Part shown: piece after piece, positions 58,301 to 64,000 of the stretch
Layout: each line of letters begins with the position of its first letter
Position numbering within the stretch: the first letter of the stretch is position 1
Assembly: GCA_950022655.1 (NCBI GenBank)
Contig: OX465583.1
Coordinates: 18,341,318-18,405,317 of the forward strand
Direction: 5' to 3'
From: Alentia gelatinosa
Taxonomy: Eukaryota; Annelida; Polychaeta; Phyllodocida; Polynoidae
Length of the DNA: 64,000 bases
Notes under the pieces: model-generated
Database searches by the model: none
Told to the model about the DNA's origin: nothing
The model's input: the letters and a program-made list of their open reading frames with translations, nothing else
Translations under genes and position numbers: made by a program

Positions 58301-61300
58301 ATAAACCGTATAAGCATCCAATATTACCAGAAGAAAAATGTGCACTTCAACCCCCAGTTATGCTTATACAATATTTCCCAATTTCCTTTTCGGCATGTTT
58401 CGGTTGCTTGGTGGAATTGGCACTTTACCCAACCTTACATGTACCCACATGTCATCACAAATCCCCAGGAAAGTAGAGCTTACATGTAACTTACCTTGGG
58501 ACATACTGGGCAGTGTTGAGTTTGTGCTAAGTCACTACATATGTTCTCTAAGTGGGTGACTTCATGATGTACAAGCATGAAATTTAAAACTGTGTCCCAT
58601 GTAAGGAATTTCAGAACGTGTGGATGCTGAAATAAAAGAGTCACCTGACAGTTATAAATAGCAAAGTGGGTTGTACTTGTACCATGAAATATAATCAGTG
58701 CAATATGTTACCAAAATAAAGGAATAATTACATAATCCATCGCTTGCCTAAGGGAATTTTGTTACACCTTTCCATATACGAACTGTCCATATGAATAATA
58801 TTCAAAAACCAGGGGAATGGCTGTATTGTATTGTTTAACTATAACAACTGTATATAGTAATTACTTTTGCACTATTTTCCAATGGTGGATTTGAGATAAA
58901 AGCATGTTTTAAAAAAATGTTACCTTCAAGTACTGGGCCTCATATTGATAGCGTAGAGAGGCAGTAAATGCTGTAAGGGAAACCTCACCAGCAAATACAA
59001 GAGAACGGAATGACGACAGCAGCTGCATGCTGATTCCCACACCAGGTGTTATAGGTGTTGATGGCCAAAATTGATGACGAATAAGTGTCACAGTTTCATC
59101 CTCACAGTGACAAAACTGAATATTTTGCTGATGAGGACAACCTAAAAAGGGATTGAATATATGGTTTGATTTGATATGTGCATGCAAATAAAAAACAGTT
59201 ATAACAGGTTGAACCTTGGGGTTTAGTTTGGGGATATAGCCAGGACCATGGGTGACTAAAGACTAAATTTATTGATGGGATTTCTATCACTTGCTGCTAG
59301 CATACCATGGAAACCCTTATTTGCTCTTATCATTGCTCTGACCCCCCCCCCCCCTCACCTCAGTTTGTACATACTGGATGGATGGCTATTTATTCATGCC
59401 AATGTCCAATTATTCACCTCTCTGCACATAAAGGACATCACATTTCCCTTTTTTTGTGAGTTTAGATTGAGAAGATATTCCATGTGGGGCTTGACTGTTT
59501 ACATTATCTTGATTAATAATTAGTTATTTACGATTTAAGTTGATTGAGAAAATTATATTGACAGACAAATGAGTACCTTTATGGTCAACAAGGACAAGGG
59601 ACTTTCTATACGGGGTGTCACACCGGTGGCCTGGTCTCTGCCATGTGATTGGGGGTAATGGAAAATCCTCATATTGATCACCCTGAAAGAAATTATTTTG
59701 AAAATGTGTACAACTATATGAATAATGATAGAAATTATTGGAATTTGAGTATAAATATATACAGCTACAGTTTTATTTATCAATAGCAAACTACAAATTG
59801 AGAAAAAGACCAAGGAAAAATCACTTAAATATCATTGGTCATCAAACAGAGATTTATTAACAGATGCTTGGGATATTTTAATTAAAATTCTAAACAGTTC
59901 AGAAGTCATACCTGCCATTGCTTGGGCTGATGTAGGCTTATGTGCCTGTGATGTTGAACACAACATGGTGCGCATAGATACATGGTTGAGCCACAGTCAT
60001 GACATCTAATGATATTCTCTACATGGTCCCCACAAACTACACATTCCTGGTGGGCAGGTGCCTCTTCTTCTGTAATGGTGTGAGCGATAACTGGTCGTAA
60101 TTGCTGCCACTTCTCCTCACGTTTTCTCCTGTATTTGGAATAAGAGGTTTCTGAAAATAAAAGGTTTATCTGGGTAAATAAACTATGTGGGTTATCCTAC
60201 TGATAATGTCCATATAAGTGACAAAAATGGTCATAACCACTTTGACCTAATATATTTATTTGAAAAAATCAGGGTACTGTTTTTCTGACAGCAAAGTCCT
60301 TATTAGTTGTGATAGAAAAAGAGCAGTGTTAGCAGTGTAAGCAGCTGTCACTCGCTTTAGTGAAACAATTCTTATGAATAAAATAATAATTGGCAAACTA
60401 TTGGATTTAGGATAAAGGTATGATATCCATTTAGAATCCTCAACCTGAAATATCTTTTAATTTTCATTTGGTATAAATATCATAAATGTATGACATGTCT
60501 GCTCCTGTCATTGTTTTGGAGACTATTTGGTCACCAAATGGTCACCACTCTGGACCACAAAACAGTGATCAATACCTTTTACCCTCAAAATGGTTAATAT
60601 TATTATGACCATTTGGCTCTGGAACCCAATTCTCTCAAAACAGTCAATAATTGGTCACTATCACATATGGTCATGACTGACAACCAGGCACCAGATTAAA
60701 GTTCTAGGGAAATGACATAACTTTTGCCCAATATTTTACCACATAAGAATAATTTGTTTCTAATTTGTTTCTGGAGCGAAGTTGCACGAGGGGGCCAGGG
60801 CCTGATTCACAAAAAAGTCAAGTCAATCAAAAATGAGGCCAAGTATAATTGTCTTTGCCAAATAGATTTCCGAAATTAACTGAACTTGTGTTAACAACCA
60901 AGTCTTGAGAAATACAAGATGAAGAACCATGTTAACTGCTGTAATTTATGGAAATAGTGTGCCTTTTTTTGTTAATTATGTGAATATGACAATGAATAAT
61001 GCTACTAGAACAGTATTACTGAATGAATTTTTCCCAGGTATCATTTTTTGGGATAAGAATTAATTGACATCTCAGGCCAACTATCAATTAATATTGGGAT
61101 TTAGAAGGTGTATTTAGCTTGACTTGTAATTTATTGTAATTTATTTGGTTTGTAAAGGCACACTCAGCAAAATTGAATTGAACTAACTTGATGTGAATTA
61201 CCCTAGGTTGATAATATTTGACTTAGACTAGTGTGTTTAGCTGGAGTAAATTGGGAGCGTGACATCGGCCGTTTTTGTGATTGTGACAAACAATGCCACA

Positions 61301-62052
61301 GAATTCAGCAAATTACTATATATTTCAATTCTAAAATTGAAATTTAAAATTGAGGCCAGTTTTTTTTATGTATTTAGTAGGTTCTCGTCTCTATCTTGAG
61401 TAGCTACAGCATTTGTGGAGTTTGTTTGTAAACTGGGCCCAGAAATACTACTAGAAAAAAGGCCACGGGGGGGGGGGGAGGGGGGGCATGGGGGCATACT
61501 TAATGAAGGAATATTAATTGACAAACCTGTTTTTACTGAAGTAGGTGCATTCTGACTAGCCTCTGTGAACATGTTTGTAGCATCTGGTATATTTGGCATA
61601 GCATCCTGTTCTTGTATGGGATTCGTTGCTGGAGTAACTGGCGCTATCGAGTTAGAAGTAGGTGCCATGGGCTTGAATAGGCTTCTTTTGTCTGGGAAAA
61701 CAAGAAAATGTCCAGTCCTTGGTTTATGCCACCCAGGTTGCAATGTCCGTAATTTAACTACATTTTCAAGTTTAGAGAACCTTGTTGCTCTTGGCCCAAT
61801 TTTATAGGTGCCTGGAAATCGTGGTAGCTGAGATACTTGATCAACTTGAAGGCTGGGACTGCTTGACCTTGAAGCTTGTGATGATGGTTCAGATTGTTCC
61901 GAAAATGGAACTGAGTGATTCTGCTCAGTATTGCTATGGTGTGAAGACAAATACCTCCTTGGAATAGGATCAATACCTGTACCAATTAGCTGTGTTACAG
62001 TGAGAAACCCACTTCTCTTTCGACGCCTAGATTTAGGCCTGGGCTCTGCCAT
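46313..62052 (-). CDS. KDZ-superfamily transposase, 15 exons, 961 aa
   Basis: Exons (minus): 62052-61527, 60150-59912, 59682-59577, 59141-58924, 58626-58495, 57957-57793, 56325-56189, 55484-55391, 53183-53003, 52549-52460, 49214-49140, 48904-48841, 48595-48527, 47344-47160, 46917-46313. All are GT-AG and all phases match. ATG context is ATCATGGC; an upstream in-frame ATG at 62103 is weaker. Residues 7-15 are a basic nuclear signal (KSRRRKRSG). Residues 212-249 are a Cys/His cluster (C212, C215, C225, C228, C235, C238, H242-H249) like the CxC2 zinc region; a second CxC (FCHCED) is near 300. RNase H-fold motifs follow: AMDGNF (D415), FGSVCRHDYP ... LKHGER (about 490-508), YDIACQ (D529) and SDGEGTER (553-560). 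The C-terminal third is helical and charged. Exons 11-13 are short and the least certain. The protein should cut and join the element at its TIRs in the nucleus. Confidence 0.9.
49427..50361. mobile_element. Foldback TIR element, GGGCCCTGTTTTTCAGTCA family, in transposase intron 10
   Basis: Ends GGGCCCTGTTTTTCAGTCA and CGTGACTAAAAAACAGGGCCC are inverted, followed by TGTCGT/ACGACA-rich subterminal repeats. The arms at about 49680-49770 and 50028-50105 are inverted copies containing ACCAAATATGAAGAAAATCG and its complement, so the whole element can fold back. A micro-MITE is nested near its centre. A single end of this family (AGGGCCCTGTTTTTCAGTCA) is near 31998. Confidence 0.88.
49854..49913. 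mobile_element. 60-bp micro-MITE with 9-bp target duplication
   Basis: Same ends as 24268-24339 (CACACTGCGCCGCT / AGCGGTGCAGTGTG), lacking the central 12 bp of that copy. ATATCGACT is duplicated at 49845-49853 and 49914-49922. It is nested inside the foldback element. Confidence 0.92.
50362..52459. other. Remainder of transposase intron 10; no exon seen
   Basis: A plus-strand open frame at 51634-52014 lacks an ATG start and any domain. No repeat with clear ends. Confidence 0.4.
54140..54973. mobile_element. Non-autonomous TIR element, CTGTTTCACTAG family, copy 2, in transposase intron 8
   Basis: Left GGAGGCCGTTTCACTAG and right CTAGTGAAACAGCCCCCTG match copy 1 at 38856-39569. The core arms at about 54445-54500 (ACCAAATATGAAGAAGCACG) and 54633-54712 are inverted to each other, as in 49427-50361. 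Confidence 0.87.
57068..57475 (+). repeat. Cluster of poly-G tracts in transposase intron 6
   Basis: At least six G runs, several of 10-18 bases (near 57072, 57127, 57362 and 57435), within 400 bp, mixed with TG repeats. They could form G-quadruplexes on the plus strand, which is the template strand of the transposase gene. Confidence 0.85.
61469..61499 (+). repeat. Poly-G tract just after transposase exon 1
   Basis: Nearly continuous G (two runs broken by A and CAT), beginning about 30 bp inside intron 1 on the transcribed side. In pre-mRNA it is a C run close to the donor. Confidence 0.8.
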
Positions 62053-62766
62053 GATGTCAATAGGGGCAGGAAACCGGATATGACTGAGTAGAACTACAAC
62101 CACTCATTTTACTGAGCAAATCCGTCTTTTACATTTACCCATATACAATTATTGTTAATAATTAGGAAAGATGTTAGATAGATATGAAGGGGAATGATTT
62201 ATGAAGTGATTATTATTATTACCGAAAGAGTAAAATGCTGGGAAAAGAGAAAATTATAGAGTGTAGATACAGGAAATAAAAAAAAATCTTCCAGACATTT
62301 TTTGTGTGCCACTGTCGGAGCCTCTGTTTAGAATTTAAGTGAAAGCTGGGAGAGCAAGGAGATTTACATTACACATCCACGTCACAATGAACATGACAGT
62401 ATGGAGTGAAGGAAATTGTTTCTTAGGTGTAATATATAGTGCTTTTTTTACATGTTACAATAAAAGTATTATGGGAAAGTTAATATGCTTGGAGAGTGAG
62501 TGTGTGCTACGCAACAACCCTTGGTGAGATGTAAATATTACTTCCCTGCATCAGTAGTTCAGTTTACAAACTTATTCAGTTAGATAATAAAATGTGAATT
62601 TATTTATCTTTTTAACAATAGAGGAGAATTTTCATATTCCTGGATTGGACAACAACTGTTGTGGCTGGGGAAAACCGGGGAAGCCAAAGCCACACCCTCA
62701 GGATGGCGCATAATAGTGTACAGCATTCACGCTAGGTGTCATTAATGAACATTTTTGTCACTAGGA

Positions 62767-62886
62767 GCAGGCTTGTCGTCTCGCAGGTTTAAACCCCAGA
62801 GTAGTGAGAATTCTCTGTGACTATGTAAAAGGTGAGAAGTTTTATAGAAAGAGACTAAATATCTGTGAGAAGTTGTGAGAGGGGTG
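62767..62886 (-). repeat. Right terminal inverted repeat of the KDZ transposon
   Basis: Inverted copy of 23359-23478, 119/120 identical by direct reading. The outer tip GAGAGGGGTG is followed directly by the duplicated target AAGTAGA (62887-62893). Confidence 0.95.
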
Positions 62887-62893
62887 AAGTAGA

Positions 62894-63239
62894 TATTATC
62901 AGACAAGATGGCGTCAGCCAACCACTAAATGTGTGGACAATGGAGGAGATATATGAAGAAATATCTGGACAGCAGGATGAACAGACATTGGCAACAAGAT
63001 AGACATAATGATATGAAGTCAGACACGATGATTGTTACTGAAGGACAGGATGTTCTTTCCAGAGAATGCAAGGAAAGAAAAAGATGATGGGAGGTACAAA
63101 GTAGGAGAATCTATAGAAATTTCAATAAATTAACAGCTAGATAGGCATAGTGGAATACGGTCATACATATTCAAAACATGAAGGACAAAGAGGCAGAGTT
63201 ATACAAGGGCAAACAGGGTGAGGGAGACAATAGGGTGAG
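62894..63239. other. Host flank right of the large transposon; no gene seen
   Basis: Begins TATTATCAGACAAGATGGCG directly after the duplicated target. The GATGGCGTCAGCC at about 62908 is CpG-containing and could be a short coding start, but the frame closes quickly. Confidence 0.4.
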
Positions 63240-63302
63240 GGAGAAAGACAGAAGAGAGAGAGAGAGAGAGAGATAGATAGATAAACAGACAGACAGACAG
63301 AC
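63240..63302 (+). repeat. Compound microsatellite (GA)n-(GATA)n-(CAGA)n
   Basis: AGAGAGAG, then GATAGATAGATA, then ACAGACAGACAGACAG without interruption. Confidence 0.95.
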
Positions 63303-63553
63303 ACTCTGGCATGCAGGGAGGGAGATACAGGTGGATGGATAAGGAGGGGCACGACGCACTTAGTATACAAAATACACAACACATGGTTCACACAATACTA
63401 TCAAGAAACGTCACAAAATTTCAATTGATTGTTTATATGCCATGATTTGTCTTCGCGGAATAATATCACGAAGCGGAGCTGAGTGATATCTGTAGCAGAA
63501 GACAAAGAATGCCATGTAAACAGTTATATGAAACTGAGTGAAGTTTAGATTCT

Positions 63554-63677
63554 ATCCTACCTCGTCAGATGTTTTTAACATCATATGTCAAGCGTTGCAT
63601 ATAGATATTTTATGGCATAACCGTGGCATATAGTCACACCATGTTAAGTCTATGGAGATTTATATGAAGGGTAGGAT
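63554..63677. mobile_element. MITE with ATCCTACC...GGTAGGAT ends, copy 2
   Basis: Matches the element at 39583-39727: inverted ATCCTACC ends, internal TGGCATA repeats and GTTAAGTCTATGGAGATTT. Confidence 0.75.
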
Positions 63678-63683
63678 AAATAC

Positions 63684-63753
63684 ACAATATTACCACGATT
63701 TTGATCTGAGTGGCCGTATACGGCCACTCAGATCGAAATCATGGTAATATTGT
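63684..63753. repeat. 70-bp palindrome
   Basis: Two 35-bp arms, ACAATATTACCACGATTTTG... and its complement, meet at GCCGTA|TACGGC (centre 63718/63719) with about two mismatches and no loop. It would extrude as a cruciform; likely a minimal foldback element. Confidence 0.9.
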
Positions 63754-63759
63754 ATTCAT

Positions 63760-64000
63760 TACTCACCTATAAGTAAGTATCAGGAAAAAAATCTAGTATA
63801 TTATCAGAAATTTGACGCTAGGGCCGTGCTTTGTTTATATGAATTAGTTCCTATAACGCCCGTCAGGTGGCTGAAAAAGCCGTATTCTCCTAGGAGATTC
63901 CGGAGGTCCGTATTCTACCCAGTAGCGATCTGTAAGCTCCATAAGCTTAGCATGGAGACTCCGTATTAGGTGGGTAATAAATAGGTATACCCAGTACACG
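63760..64000. other. No gene seen at right edge
   Basis: Some repeated CCGTATTCT/CCGTATTAG and CCTA/CTACCCAG motifs at 63880-63975 suggest another small repeat cut by the window edge. Confidence 0.4.

Larger units (their letters stand above)
23359..62886. mobile_element. 39.5-kb KDZ-superfamily DNA transposon with two convergent genes
   Basis: The outermost 120 bp at each end are inverted repeats (23359-23478 and 62767-62886) that differ at one position. The element begins CACCCCTCTCAC, ends with the inverted match, and is bracketed by AAGTAGA at 23352-23358 and 62887-62893. Zisupton-type elements are reported to make 8-bp duplications; here 7 bp match exactly. Inside, a plus-strand gene (24392-37383) and a minus-strand KDZ transposase gene (62052-46313) converge, each starting near one end. 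Both are fully open once spliced. Later insertions sit in introns or between the genes. The size is very large for a cut-and-paste element. Confidence 0.93.

Noticed and set aside
63161..63391. Minus-strand Ser/Leu-rich frames at the microsatellite
   Set aside because: Three overlapping frames arise from simple repeats, with no coding signature.
23341..63400. CRISPR array, operon or phage system
   Set aside because: Introns, TIRs and a eukaryotic transposase show animal DNA; the tandem repeats have no spacer structure or cas genes.

Overview
The window is animal genomic DNA. Coding sequence is split into many short exons by GT-AG introns, start codons have Kozak-like contexts, and there are no bacterial operons. 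Non-LTR retrotransposons, small inverted-repeat elements, a solo LTR and tandem repeats fill much of the space. CpG is not strongly depleted and the mobile-element mix looks like that of a marine invertebrate or basal deuterostome, but I cannot name the species.

Region 1 (1-23.3 kb) is host sequence. It opens with the last exon of an unrecognised GC-rich gene (170-319), followed by CA-rich DNA and a 64/128-bp satellite. A minus-strand three-exon gene for a 444-residue membrane-anchored P-loop NTPase covers 13057-5460. Its second intron holds a 4.6-kb terminal-inverted-repeat (TIR) structure that encloses the 5' half of a LINE. A more complete, inactivated LINE lies at about 15.5-20.9 kb, and a third RT remnant at 14.1-14.8 kb. 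The LINEs are unusual: ORF1 ends in a NADAR (YbiA/DUF1768-like) domain, a separate SGNH-hydrolase ORF follows, and ORF2 is endonuclease-reverse transcriptase. Two divergent families share this layout.

Region 2 (23,359-62,886) is the main discovery: a 39,528-bp DNA transposon of the KDZ (Kyakuja-Dileera-Zisupton) superfamily. It has 120-bp TIRs that match at 119 of 120 positions and is flanked by a perfect 7-bp duplication, AAGTAGA. It carries two convergent spliced genes. The minus-strand transposase joins in frame from 15 exons into 961 residues, with a CxC2-like zinc region and the KDZ catalytic signatures. The plus-strand partner also joins from 15 exons, into 439 residues. It has a homeodomain-like N-terminus, an HMG-box-like segment, an array of four duplicated 60-63-nt exons, and a Tudor-like C-terminus. 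Both reading frames stay open across all splices, which together with the TIR identity points to recent activity. Smaller elements have inserted into it: a solo LTR, 60-72-bp micro-MITEs with 9-bp target duplications, foldback TIR elements and a 1.1-kb element with a GTCACGTTACGAC array.

Region 3 (62.9-64 kb) is host flank with a microsatellite, a MITE and a 70-bp palindrome.

Proposed logic: the transposase binds repeated TCTCAC motifs in the TIRs and moves the element, while the partner protein supplies DNA and chromatin contacts. In the LINEs, the NADAR domain may act on ADP-ribosylated nucleic acid. Both roles are inferences.
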